A stretch of DNA of 64,000 nucleotides from Thelephora terrestris (Eukaryota; Basidiomycota; Agaricomycetes; Thelephorales; Thelephoraceae): positions 248,001 through 312,000 of the forward strand of contig WIUZ02000007.1 of assembly GCA_015956445.1 (NCBI GenBank). Direction: 5' to 3'. Made by a program: the position numbers and the translations under genes. The notes below the pieces were generated by a model, which saw only the letters and a list, made by a program, of their open reading frames with translations, ran no database searches and was not told the origin of the DNA. Shown piece by piece: positions 27,511 through 38,453 of this stretch; position 1 is the stretch's first letter, and every line of letters begins with the position of its first letter.

Positions 27511-28052
27511 GCTCCCACTGTCCGGGTCTGAGCTTTTGACCGCGGATCGCGAGCCCTGTGTTGAATTTGCAGGGAGGTGAAGAGTATCGGACTTTTGGCT
27601 GCCCTGAGGAGTGCTTTTGTCACCCCTAAGGATCTCGCAGAAGTCAGGTCGCGCGAGGGTGAGCCAGAATCGTCGGATCCGAGACGTTCTCCGCAGATTC
27701 CCTGATAGGGTGCAGCGAGAAATACTACGAGATGGCAAGGTAGCAAAATAGTGAGGATTTGCTGGGAACGGTGGAGAGTCACAAAGATGTGGAGTCCAAA
27801 GCCAGATCGCTCTCCTTTATCATTTAGTACTCGATTGGATGCTCGGGGGGGCATCGGTCCAGCGATACTAGATCTCGTCCCGCCTCGCTACAAATCGCAA
27901 GGAAGGTGCCTTCTGCCTGTCGAAAAAACTTTCCCGTGCATCGAGATCCTTCTTCGCGAGGGGGAACCATGAGCGCTGTCTGCCAGGGATGATTGATATT
28001 GACCACCAAATAAGGAAGGAGTTCGACACCCTCCTTGACTCGCACTTTCATC
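27511..28052. other. Intergenic, promoter of POLD4 gene
   Basis: About 540 bp between the fossil recombinase and the POLD4 start codon. Overlapping minus-strand frames here show no recognisable domain. The last 100 bp should contain the promoter and leader. Confidence 0.4.
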
Positions 28053-28825
28053 ATGGTTGCAACAAGGAAATCCAAAACTCAGTCAACACTCAAACAGTCA
28101 AAGCTCTCTTTTTCCACGAAGCGGGCGCACTCCAGCAAGGTTGATGAGAAGAAACAAGCGCCAATCCGCAAAACCGGTTCAGCCCCGATTCCGGCCTCAG
28201 CCAAAGAGGAACGGGTGCCGGCAAAGAGACCCAGGTCTCCTGACCCCTTGGAAATAAGTAGTGATAGTAACGATGAGACCGAGACAGAACGGCCCACGCC
28301 CGAGAGTGTGAAGGCGGTTGTAGAGTCAACCCCTCCGGCCATTGAGGAGGTAGAGCGTGAACGCCTGAACCCGAAGGACAGGAAGTGGAACAAGCACTAC
28401 GCAAGCGTCAAGAAGATGATGGGCGGACTTCCTGCAGGTGAGCGGTTAAGCTTGAGCTTGAGGGCTCCTTATCTGGCTTAGACCTGACATGCGGTCGACG
28501 CCAGTCCATGGAGAGAAACAGACGAAGATACATGAGATCCTGAGAGTGTTCGATTTGTACGCCATGTTCATACTTCTGTGACGTTCAATCTCCTTACCTA
28601 TCCAAGGTCCTATAAGTATGGTCCGTGCATCGGCACTACTCGCATGGAACGCTGGGAGCGGGCCAAAGCATTAGGCCTTGATCCTCCTATCGAGGTATGC
28701 TGCTTGTTCACTATCTTTACGCCGGATGGCTCATAGGAGTTGCGTAGGTGTTTGAGATCCTTTCTACGAAGGAAGGTCACGAGGACCAAGAATACGTACA
28801 GAACGTGCTATACGGCGAGCTCTAA
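28053..28825 (+). CDS. POLD4: DNA polymerase delta subunit 4 (POLD4/Cdm1)
   Basis: Four exons (28053-28437, 28505-28556, 28607-28694, 28748-28825) give a 200-residue protein. The C-terminal third is diagnostic: ILRVFDLSYKYGPCIGTTR, then RWERAKALGLDPP and a short acidic tail ending NVLYGEL. This matches the small, fourth subunit of replicative polymerase delta, known as Cdm1 in fission yeast and p12 in human, which stabilises the holoenzyme. The N-terminus is basic and contains TLKQSKLSF, which resembles a PCNA-interacting (PIP-like) motif; that reading is inference. The middle part is Ser/Pro/Glu-rich and disordered. Exon sums are in phase and all introns are GT-AG. Budding yeast lacks this subunit, so its presence is consistent with a basidiomycete. 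Confidence 0.92.
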
Positions 28826-29305
28826 TCCGAGTCTCCCACCCCAGTGCTCCCCAGCTAGTCACATTAGTATGTGTAATATTTGCCTTGCGCCTGTGAGAGG
28901 TGTTGTATGTTGTACGGTAGTAGTATTATCAGTTAACTTATTCCGACCAGCCTCGCCAATGCTCCCTTCTTGCCCCCCACGATGATGCGCATATTCGATG
29001 CAAATTCAATCAAGTATATCTTGATTGGTGGAATGATTTACCCGGCGTCTCCGAGCAGTCGATCGCTAACTCACTGACCTCTGATTCCTTCCGTCCCGAG
29101 TGCCTGTTCGGAGGGCGGTCTTTCTCTATTCGACTCAAAGGTGGGACGCCATGGACTGACTGGCTGTAAGTTCCACAGAACTTTTAATCTCAAAACCCCC
29201 CAATGATTAGTTACACGTTGCCTGACAGGGCGTCAATCAGGACTCCTGTCCTGGCTTGGCTAATACTTGAATAACACAATCTCGGGGTTTCACAAAGACC
29301 ACGAC
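28826..29305. other. Intergenic region, no gene seen
   Basis: About 480 bp of flank between two plus-strand genes. An unspliced frame beginning at 28740 overlaps the last POLD4 exon in another phase and is a shadow. No motif was recognised. Confidence 0.45.
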
Positions 29306-31554
29306 ATGTCCCGCTTATCTCGTCTGCTCGCAAAACTCAACTTGGCTGAAGATGTCAAGCCCCCCAAGGCCGCCACACCGGAATCCCCAAGTGGTCCCTT
29401 GACCATCACCATCGACGCCTCCCAGCATATCGTGGATGCCGTGACCCTGTTCAGGAACGACACCGCTCAAGTCGTACGCACGTTTCACGATTTGAAACTA
29501 AAGGTAGGTCCTGCTCCCCACCCCTGGGCGCGAAAGGCGTCGGACGCTCAACATACATGTTCTGGTCACTTAGTCTGGCGAAAATACGGTTGTGATCGAC
29601 AATCTCCCGCATGCGATGCAACCCGAATCCTTGCGTGTCTCCAACAGCGGATCATATGCAACCCTCGATGTCTTGTGTACGCGCGAGCGGAATGACGACC
29701 ATCAACGTAGGCTAGAAATCCTGGTCGCCCAACTGGAACAAACCAAGAAACGCAGGGAAGAAGTCATGAAGATGCTACGTGACTTTGGGAGCTCTCTGGC
29801 TATCACGAGCTCCACTTCGCAGAAGAACATGTTCAAGTTCACAGACAAATACCTCTCCGTCGCGGAGGAGTGCGATGCCGAAGTGAGAAACATCGAACAG
29901 AAGCTCAGGGTGGAAAAGGCCTCGCTTGACACCTGGAGGGCCTCCCAATTGTCGTTCCGTGGTGTCGCCCAAATCACTCTATTCACAAAGAGGAATACGG
30001 TTGCAGCGCTGACGATTGCGTATAGTAAGCCAGCCCTGTGTTCTCACCGTTCACAAGCTGATCGATACCCAGTGGTGAACAACGCGTCATGGAGCACACT
30101 CTACGATCTTCGCGCCACTTCTCACAAGGGGAGGCCGTCCCCAAATGTGTACCTGCACTATCGCGCGAATCTTTCCCAATCGACGGGTGAGGATTGGAAC
30201 GATGCTCAGCTGACGTTGAGCACGAGAGCGCCAGAGGACCTCGATGGCGGAATCCCCAAGACGAATACCGTTCAAATAAGGGGGGCGGACCCTGAGAGGT
30301 ACGTTCCTTTTTTCTTTTCGCTATATACAGCGCGCAAACGCGGTGTCACAGCCCGACTCGATTAACTGTCGATCGACGGAGAAGGCCAAGGCCTATGCTC
30401 CGCAGTCGATCCCCGCTTCGGATTGCTGGTGTGAGTAGGGATAGGGATGAGAGCAGGAGTAGGAGTAGGAGCAGGGGCAGAAGCAGGACCAGGAGCCCGA
30501 GCAGGAGGAGGAGCAGAAGCAGAAGCCGATACTGGAGCCCGAGCGGGAGTCCCAGAAGTCCCAGAAGACAACACTCACCTCTCCGCCGTGGGAGAATCAT
30601 CAGGAGCAGAAGTCCACTTCGCCGCAGCCGAGGGAGCATAACCGCATCGGAGCCCCCGCAATACCCGTTCCACCCCAACGAGACGGTGATGGTCTCCAAC
30701 GACGTGACCTCTGTTTCGTTTATCATGGATGGGAGGTGCAGTATTCCGGGAGATGGAAAGTTACATAGAGTGACCATTGCCATCTTGCCGTTTACCGCTA
30801 CCATTCACCACGTAGTCACTCCCAGGGTCTCATTCGACGCGTATTTGCAGGTGGGTTAATTCCTTCCGTGTTTTTTCATTGGCACCATCTTACTACATTC
30901 ACTGGCCGGCAGTGCTCTATCCCAAATGATAGCGCCTACACCCTCCTCCCTGGTATTCTCTCTACGTTTTTGGACGACAAATACGTCTCGAAGATCACCA
31001 TCCCTGAAGTCGCAACGGGGGACACGTTACGTTGCACCCTCGGCGTCGACCCGGCCGTCAAAGTATCCCACTCCATCACCTCCGAGACCTCTACTTCACC
31101 GGAAGTACAGACCGTTGAACGGTTCAAGACGGTGACGTACACTTCGAAGACGACCATCCGGAATCGACGTTTCGAGGGCGCTCCGATCGATGTCGTGGAG
31201 AGAACGAGTCTCCCGGTGGTGAGAACGAAGCATGGTGGGCCGGTCGACGCTGAGAGCGCTGAGGCAAGAATCAAGGTGCTCCTCAAAGAACCCCCTGGTC
31301 TCGCGGAGAGCGAAACCGGTGATTCGATCGACCTTGGGCGACCGGACGGTTTCTGTGTTCAATGGGGGACGGGGGACGGCGATATGGGGCCGTTACAGGG
31401 AAACGTCCTTGATAAGGAAGAGGGCAAGTTCATGTGGGTGGGCAGGGTTGATCCCGGCCAGGAGGTTGCGTTGGAGAGCGTGTGGGATGTTAGGGCCCCT
31501 GTTGACATACGGTGGTCTGAGAACACGGTACCATCACGTCGAATTTCAGAGTAG
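29306..31554 (+). CDS. DUF4140/DUF4139 (mucoidy-inhibitor-like) protein with RS-rich insert
   Basis: Five exons (29306-29503, 29574-30024, 30073-30298, 30331-30850, 30913-31554) give 678 residues. The N-terminal DUF4140 part shows ITIDASQHIVDAVTLFRNDT and SGENTVVIDNLPHAM, followed by a coiled coil (RRLEILVAQLEQTKKRREEV). The DUF4139 part shows VNNASWSTLYDLRATSHKG, YLHYRANLSQSTGEDWNDA, AYTLLPGILSTFLDDKYVSK and TLRCTLGVDPAVKV. The family is widespread in fungi and bacteria (MuiA) but has no firm biochemical role. Between these parts, about residues 313-375, lies a dense Arg/Ser dipeptide region encoded by AGG-AGT/AGC repeats at about 30430-30545. It is in frame with both neighbours and lies inside exon 4. 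The short 32 bp gap proposed as intron 30299-30330 is at the lower limit for splicing, so the junction is the weakest part of the model. The nearest upstream ATG in frame was taken as start. Confidence 0.85.
30430..30645 (+). repeat. RS-dipeptide-coding low-complexity repeat
   Basis: Imperfect tandem AGGAGT/AGGAGC/AGAAGC hexamers that code alternating Arg and Ser within the DUF4139 gene. Base composition is purine-rich on the plus strand, unlike the surrounding exon. Confidence 0.8.
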
Positions 31555-32233
31555 GTGATTTGCGGACTTGGCTTGGACGCTACGGACCTTTACATGAATG
31601 CATGTTCTGTATCTTGCATATGCTTTCACGCATCTTTAATCGGTATATAGACACCGAAAATGATCAGTACAGTTGGGTTGGAGCGGGAGCTCGATCAGCA
31701 GGTTGCCTGAGACCGCCAGGCCTACGAAGAGCATGATGTCGGAGTTCGGCCTACATACATTTACAATGCGCGCGTTGCCCACGCCCACTCTGACGCTTGT
31801 GGGGGCGTGTAACAGTTTTTTGTATTGCGCCATATTGACACGCCCAGCTGGGCGTGCATCACGATCAGTCATCTTCAGTGGGTATTGAGACTTTGATAAG
31901 TTAACCTCTCACCACTATGGCGGATTCACATCTGGTCTTGTAGTGGTTGGCTCCTTGGAAACGACGAATGACTGTAATTCCCACGTGCTTATGAGGGTAG
32001 GAACTTCCGGAGGATCAAGGAAGGACCAACGTTGATTCTACACGCCCAACTTCAATTGGAATCCAATTTTTATTTCATCCGGAGACGCTTTCCACTGTAG
32101 ATCAATCACCATCGCTTCAATTGCGTGTTTGTGGTTCTGGGTCACCGATACATCAGGTAAACGCATATAAAGAGCCTACTCCGCATTGAGCCTGGGTCTG
32201 CTCGCTCTCTCGTCCACTCCCACCTTCTGGAAC
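31555..32233. other. Intergenic, promoter of P450 gene
   Basis: About 680 bp between two plus-strand genes. The right end holds a TATA box (32166-32171). A minus-strand frame at 31636-31872 has no recognised motif. Confidence 0.5.
32166..32171 (+). promoter_or_regulatory. TATA box of P450 gene
   Basis: TATAAA lies 63 bp upstream of ATG 32234, a normal distance for a fungal core promoter with a short leader. Confidence 0.55.
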
Positions 32234-34490
32234 ATGGGACAATCTTACGACTACTCGATTCAGTCGGTTCGCTTGAGGGTGCTAGGCGATCTGTTTCGTG
32301 GATGCGTCATTCCAGCTGGGGTAATCTTCCTTGCGCTGAGGCTCGCAGGGATCAGACTCGGTTTCATCTCCGGGGCACTCGTTTTTCCAGTCGCTGCTCT
32401 GACTGGGTCATACCTCCTATCGGTGTACAGGGATCATGTGGATGCTCGTGAAGCAAACAAACTGGGCGCCATTACAGTACCTAGGTAACCGGCTCAAATC
32501 CAAGTATTGTCGTAAAACGACCGCTGATGATGTTTTCCCGGTTTGAAGGGTCAAGGGCAATTTGCCTGGAAACCTCGACGTCCTCTTCCGACTCCTCAGA
32601 AATCAAGAGCGTGGGTATATGATGGATGCGTTTTCAGAGCTATACAAGGAGTGCAATTCCACAACGGTCAACCTAAGGATCCTATGGACGGATAAGGTAA
32701 TGTAGTACATCCCTTGTTTTCTGGATAAGTGCCTAGCGCTGTCGGCTCTGACCTGGACTGTTTCAGTATATAACCATGGATTCTGAGCACATCAAATACA
32801 TCTACAACGCGGGTTTCAGTAAGTTCTGGCGAGGGCACACACAGAAAGAGATAGTGTAAGTCACCTGAATCGTAAAGGAATATTGACATTCGCCACTCAC
32901 GAGTAGTTCACCGGCAGGGAGTGCTTTTTAGGGACCGGTATCTTGAATCGTGATGATGATGAATGGAAAACAGTACGCTGTCGTTCCCTTCGTCTTTCAT
33001 CTGGGAGGGTCGCCGTCCTGATCCCTTCATGTAGCATCGGATGATCGCTCGGCCGTTCTTTGCATCAGACAGAGTCTCACACCTCGACCTGTTCGAGAGA
33101 CACGCCCAAAAAGCCATGAGCGTCATGCTCAACACCGACCCCGGCGACTCTCTCGACTTCGAAGACCTCGTCGCGAGATTCACGGTCGATGCCGCCTCCG
33201 AATTCCTTTTCGGGGAGAACCTCAACACCCTCTCGTACGGAAAGGACGGTTTCAACTCTTTCACGAACGCGTTCATGGCGATCCAGGCGCTGATCCGGAA
33301 GCGATCGACGGTGGGGGACTGGTGGCCGCTTCTTGAGCTTTTTAAAGATAAAAGCGAGGGGCACAAGAGGACGATCAGAAGCTGGGTCGATCCGCTTGTC
33401 GTGAGAGCGGTGCGGATTCAGAAGGAGATGAAGGAGAAGGGTCAAAGTGTAAACCCGGACGATTGCACGTTCTTGGAATATTTGGCCACGACGACGCAAG
33501 GTGTGCTTACCGCATCATCCTGATTCCGTCGGTGGGATGGTTAATGGGGTTGATGCTAGACGTGGAGGTCATTCGTGACCAGCTGTTGAATATCCTCTTG
33601 GCCGCTCGAGATACGGTGAGTGGCAATCTACCGGTGTTGCACCTGAGTCCCGGTGTGCTCATTCCGTATCTGGGTTCCAGACGACAGCTTTGGTGTCACA
33701 CGTGGTATATTTTTTCGCCGAACATCCTGATGTCTTGAAGAAGGCTCGAGAAGAGATTCTAGAAGCTCTCGGTCCCGAAGGTACACCGACGGTGGAGAAC
33801 ATGCGTGGGTTGAAATATCGTAAGTTCCAACCCCAAACCCGCTCAAAGAGAGAGTTCCCTCAACCTGAATACACCAGTTCGAGCGGTGTTAAATGAGACA
33901 CTCCGTCTTTTCTCTCCTCTTCCTGGGAGCCTTCGTGGTACTCGGGACCAAGGGGTCGCCTTCCCGCGGTCAGACGCGACCCACAACTCGCCCCCGATGT
34001 ATGTGCCCCCTAGAACGCCGATCGCGACTATGCCCTACCTCATGCAGCGAAACAAGGCGTTGTGGGGGCCGGACGCGGAGGAGTTCAAACCAGACAGGTG
34101 GTTCGATCCAGAGGTCCTTAAAACCGTCGCCGCCAACTCCTCCGTTTTCGTTCCGTTCGCTTCCGGGCCTAGAAGCGTCAGTCCCATATACTCTCAAATG
34201 AAAGATGAACGCTGACGAGGTTTTCTTCCCAGTGTATCGGTCAGAACTACGCCTTGAACGAGGCAACTCTGTTTTTAGTTCGCCTTCTCCAGCGCTTTGA
34301 AGAGTTCACGATCGATGAACGAAAACAGCTATCTCCGCCTTGGACAAAGGACCCTACCATCGACATGGGCCTGAAGCACTCACGTGGAGGGACTTCGAGG
34401 AAGGGGATCGAGAGGATCTGGCCTGGATTTACTATCGTCATCCATATCAGAGGTGGGCTGTGGATGAGGTTCAAGAAAGCTTCAGAGTAG
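32234..34490 (+). CDS. Cytochrome P450 (CYP52/CYP63-like)
   Basis: Nine exons (32234-32484, 32549-32696, 32767-32855, 32918-32972, 33035-33500, 33560-33615, 33681-33819, 33878-34176, 34233-34490) give 586 residues in phase. The N-terminus has a hydrophobic anchor (GCVIPAGVIFLALRLAGIRL), so the enzyme should sit in the ER membrane. Landmarks in order: C-helix region RMIARPFFASDR, I-helix LLAARDTTTALVSHV, K-helix ExxR in VLNETLRLFSPLP, the PERF-like EFKPDRWFDPE, and the heme loop FVPFASGPRSCIGQNYA with Cys502 as ligand, split by an intron just before that Cys. The overall pattern is that of the CYP52/CYP63 group, known for fatty acid or alkane hydroxylation in fungi. The I-helix has Ala-Ala-Arg-Asp-Thr where many P450s have A-G-x-D/E-T. 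The gene looks intact; substrate unknown. Confidence 0.9.
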
Positions 34491-35574
34491 ATGATGTAGG
34501 TTAGATCTGAGCATGCCCGAACAGTAATCGACTTAATCTGTCAGGTTGTCCTGCCCTTATGAGGGGGTACTTTTCTAAATGTTTTGATTGCATCGGACAC
34601 TCGCGACAACGCCCTCACTGCGCTATTCTCCTGAAGCCGGCGTTTTCTTAGAAGAGTGTATGCGGAAGGGACACGATTTTAGAGGCTGGGAATTGGATAT
34701 CAATGCTAGATAAACACAATCGGCGGAAATGCTGAAACAACCAGGATGTGGAGGAAAAGTCGACGGGAAACGGGGGCTGGGGGGGCGGACGGAGGAATTT
34801 CGGGGACAACCGGTAGAAGAGGTAGAGAAAACGCGGACCAGAGATAAACCCAATTTTTGCAGGGGGCTGTATGCATAAATGTACGTATAGAACTAACACT
34901 ATAACAAGAATAAGGAAGAGAACGATCACCCCCCAAGGAACGGAGTATATACTCCATGGCGAGGGGAGGGTGGAAGGAGCAACTAGTGACGATAAAAACT
35001 ATCCACAACACAAGGAAATAGAGAAAACAATTGGAGAGGGGAGCGAGATCCAAGGGGCTGAAGATGAAGCTATGTCCCAACGGACGTGCATACGGAACCC
35101 ATATAGCGATCGTACAAGCTCAGGAGGAAGCCAGTAGCAAGGGAGAAAGCACGCAGGTCTAGGGCGACCAGGTAGTTGTAGGGAACCCGGAAGGAAAAAC
35201 CTAGTGTGACATGGTCATTTTCCTATCCAGGGTGCAAGCAAGGGGTAGATGGGATGACTCCAGGTCGAAAAGCGAACGGGTGGATGGTGATTAAGCTGTG
35301 TGAACCAAGAAAAAAACGCGGTCCACCCGGCGGCAAGGAGGGCTGATGATACTACGCTACAGTACGAGATGGGAAGTTGAGAGGAAAGGGATTGGTAAAA
35401 ACCACGAACGGACGTCGCGTTTGATGCAGGGGACTGACAGACAATAAGGTTTACACAAAAGGATACGAAGCGGGGATGAGGATCACAAAACGTCCGTACA
35501 CTGTCAAACCCATCGGCCCAATCAATACGGGAAGGGGAAGGCGGAAAAACGGCCACTCACATTTCGGAACACAG
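34491..35574. other. Convergent intergenic region
   Basis: About 1.1 kb between convergent stop codons. The plus strand is A/G-rich from about 34860 to 35230, which fits a long 3' untranslated region of the minus-strand LisH gene. No gene was recognised. Confidence 0.5.
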
Positions 35575-37948
35575 CTACTTCATATCTAGGGTCACATCTC
35601 CTCCGGGGTTGAACCATTGTCCGAAATCCCTTTCGAAGTTCAAATCACCGTCTGGCCTGAGGAATGTCTGGTCAAATTCTGCCATGTCCCATGGCAAGTC
35701 GCCCAAGCCAGGCATAGAGGATTGTGCTAATTCCATCAGACCGGAAGCGGCATCTCCACCCAGGGAAGGTGGTGCGCCTGAGGTAGCGGTGGTCGGATTC
35801 GTGGGTGGCCCTTGGCCGGGACCGGGTTGGCTAGAGGGGGGCTGCTGTTGAGGAAGGTGTGGAGGTTGCTGTGATTGTTGCGCATGTTGGGGAGTCGTGG
35901 ACGGCGGTTGCGGAGGCTGCCCAGGATTTTGAGATCCAGGCTGCGGACCCTGGGACGATGAACTTTCTGGTCGTACACCAGATTCACCGGGTTTATCGCC
36001 CCCGTTCTGCTGTGCTTTGTTGATCCCCGGGGATGGTGGAGGTGGCATCATTCCGGGGACTGGTTTGATGCCGGTGGCTTGATTCATACCACCCGTGTTG
36101 TAGGGTGTCCCGCCGGCAGTCTGAGGAGGGTTCGACAGTGGAGACCCAGCATTATTGCCGGTCAGAGGTGGTCCCATTCCCTTGTGAAGTTTTTGCATGG
36201 CCTGCCTATAGCCCTGCATCTAAGTAAAACAGTGAGCGTCATCCTGCACAAGAGGTGGATAATCCTACGGGACGGACCTCGGGAGTCATGTGCGCCGGGT
36301 TCATCATTACCGGCGTCGGGGTTGACCCCATCCCTGGACTCATCGGAGAACCAAAGCCAGTCATGGATTGATAGGCCATATTCATCGGCGGACGAATCAT
36401 ACCGTTCTGCATGTTTTGTGGTCCAGGAGGGCCACCCCCTTGCTGGGCATTGAAGGGGGCCATGGACGCCATCGGAGGTTGGCCCTGGGGTGGACCAGGG
36501 GGATCCGGGTGACTGCCACCACTTGGAGAAGGACGTGGTCTCTTGGGAGATGATCCTTCTTCCTCGCCAGGCGATGTACTATTCCGTTTTACTCTTTGCT
36601 GAGCCTGGGGGTTATTACGAACGTTCGCCGGTGCCATGAGAGGTGTCGAGGAAGGGCCAGCTGGATTCTGCGGTTGCTGTGGAGCCCCCGGTCCTGGTGG
36701 GCGGTACTTGCGGAATTGACCGATGATTCGTTGCTAAAGTGAAAATGGTGAGTAAATCAACAAACCAAAAAGACATGAAGGTACCTTTTCTTCTGGATTC
36801 ATGGCAGACAACTCCTTGTCCTGGGGGATCCCCACTTCCTGCTTGATTTTTGGTAGGTATTGGACCGGGATGCGCGTCAGTTCTGCGTTAATTTCGTTCA
36901 TCTGAGGCGGTAGCCGGTTTGCCATAGATGGACTAGGGTGTGTGATCACACCCTGGCCGGGGGTACTGGGTCGACTCGAGGGGCGTCCGAGCGGCTGAGG
37001 GTAGTTGGGAGAGTGTGCTTGCTGTTGATTCCCAGGGACATGGTTGGCCATATTCGGAGGTCCGTTTGGCGGTAACATCGTACGATTCATCTGGCCCATG
37101 TGTTGGTTACCGGGCATCTGAACCATGCCTTGCCCTGGCTGTTGGGGTTGAGGGACACCACCTTGGGTTGATCGTGAGAAAGACACTCTTTCGGAAATGA
37201 AGTAAAACTGACCCATCGTTCGCTGCCCTGGCATCATACCTTGCATATTAATTGACTGTTGCGGACCACCTGGGGCGTTTCCGGGGCCACTTGGCGGATG
37301 GCCAGGTTGGTTTGACATTGGAAAACCCATATGACCGTTGGGCATGCCTTGCCCACCAGGCATTCCATTTGGCATTCCACCACCATTTGGAGGCATCTGG
37401 AGAGGCTGCCGAGGCGGCATTCCGTTCATCAATCTGTTAATTGGCGGTTGAGGCTGATTTCGGTTCTGGGCACGAAGAGCCTGTTGCTGTACTTGGAACT
37501 ATGAGGTGAGTCGGTGGGTCGAGGTGGTCAATGGTCGTAAACGCGCGACAAAAGTCGAAAAGAAAAACTGACTTGAGTGTAGATCAACGCTTCATCCGAC
37601 CCTGTGCCGTTGTTCTTGGCAGTGAACAAGGTCCAAAAGACGGACCACCATTCGAACAAGAGACCTTGCCGGGCGTTGATTGGTGGCTGGGAGTCCTGTG
37701 GGATATCTGCTTCATTCACGAGCTCCCGAGCGGTATTTTTGTACCCTCGCTTGTTGCAGTAGTCGTGGATGTAGATGTGGAACCTGTCGAAGAGGGGATT
37801 CGACGCGGGTCAGTGGACAAGTTCGAAGGGAGAAGGAGGCGGGATGCATGAAGGACAAAACTGACATTCGGTCGCCTTCCCAGGAGAGTAGAGAGGAGTT
37901 AGTATCCCCGTCGAGGGGAGGACCGGCAGGTGCAGGCCCCGTCGTCAT
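35575..37948 (-). CDS. LisH-domain transcription regulator (Som1/Flo8/SSBP type)
   Basis: Six exons (37948-37866, 37783-37573, 37498-37213, 37161-36785, 36733-36278, 36219-35575) give 685 residues in phase. Near the N-terminus is a LisH motif, FHIYIHDYCNKRGYKNTAR, followed by INARQGLLFEWWSVFWTLFT, the conserved block shared by animal SSBP2/3, plant LEUNIG and fungal Som1/Flo8 regulators. In fungi these act downstream of cAMP/PKA signalling in development and adhesion, working with Ptab/LDB1-like partners. Everything after about residue 100 is Pro/Gln/Gly/Met-rich and disordered, as in SSBP proteins, with a basic spot SPKRPRPSPSG that may be a nuclear signal. The intron at 37212-37162 is 51 bp and in frame. 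The C-terminus ends in an acidic segment (MAEFDQTFLRPDGDLNFERD) that could be an activation domain. Confidence 0.85.
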
Positions 37949-38453
37949 TGGGGTCGAAGATAAGAAGTGAAATTCGCGTTATATTGGATGCGAAAGGGTG
38001 GGGGAGGATGGTAGAGGATGGAGATAGGGATACAGAGGGTGTGATTGAGGGTCGTCCGAGGCGAGGAAAGTAGGTGGATATGATATCCGAGGGTAGAAAC
38101 GGGAAGTAGACTTTCTGGAAAATAACGGTTAGCACGGCATCCGAGGAGTGGAACGGGAGGATGGAGCAAGATTTCGGAAGCTGACGCACCTCGGCAGGGA
38201 GAATGCCGACGGATACGGGATGTCGGAGGCGGCGTCGACGACGAGCAAGGGGGGCGGAGGGATTGTAAGCGAACGGGAGGAGGGTGGGAAGTGGGCTGGG
38301 CGACAGTCTGGGAAAGGCTCTCAGCCACGTTTCGCGGACGCAAAAGACGACCGCAAACTCAGACCGCAATTAGCCGAGACTACAATCAATTACTTGGAAT
38401 GTCGACAACTACAAACGATTACAACCTGACGAAATACTGTTATTATGAACACT
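37949..38453. other. Intergenic, LisH gene promoter and START gene 3' end
   Basis: About 500 bp between two minus-strand genes. On the minus strand the part near 37950-38350 is C/T-rich, as expected of a leader. No further gene was recognised. Confidence 0.45.
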
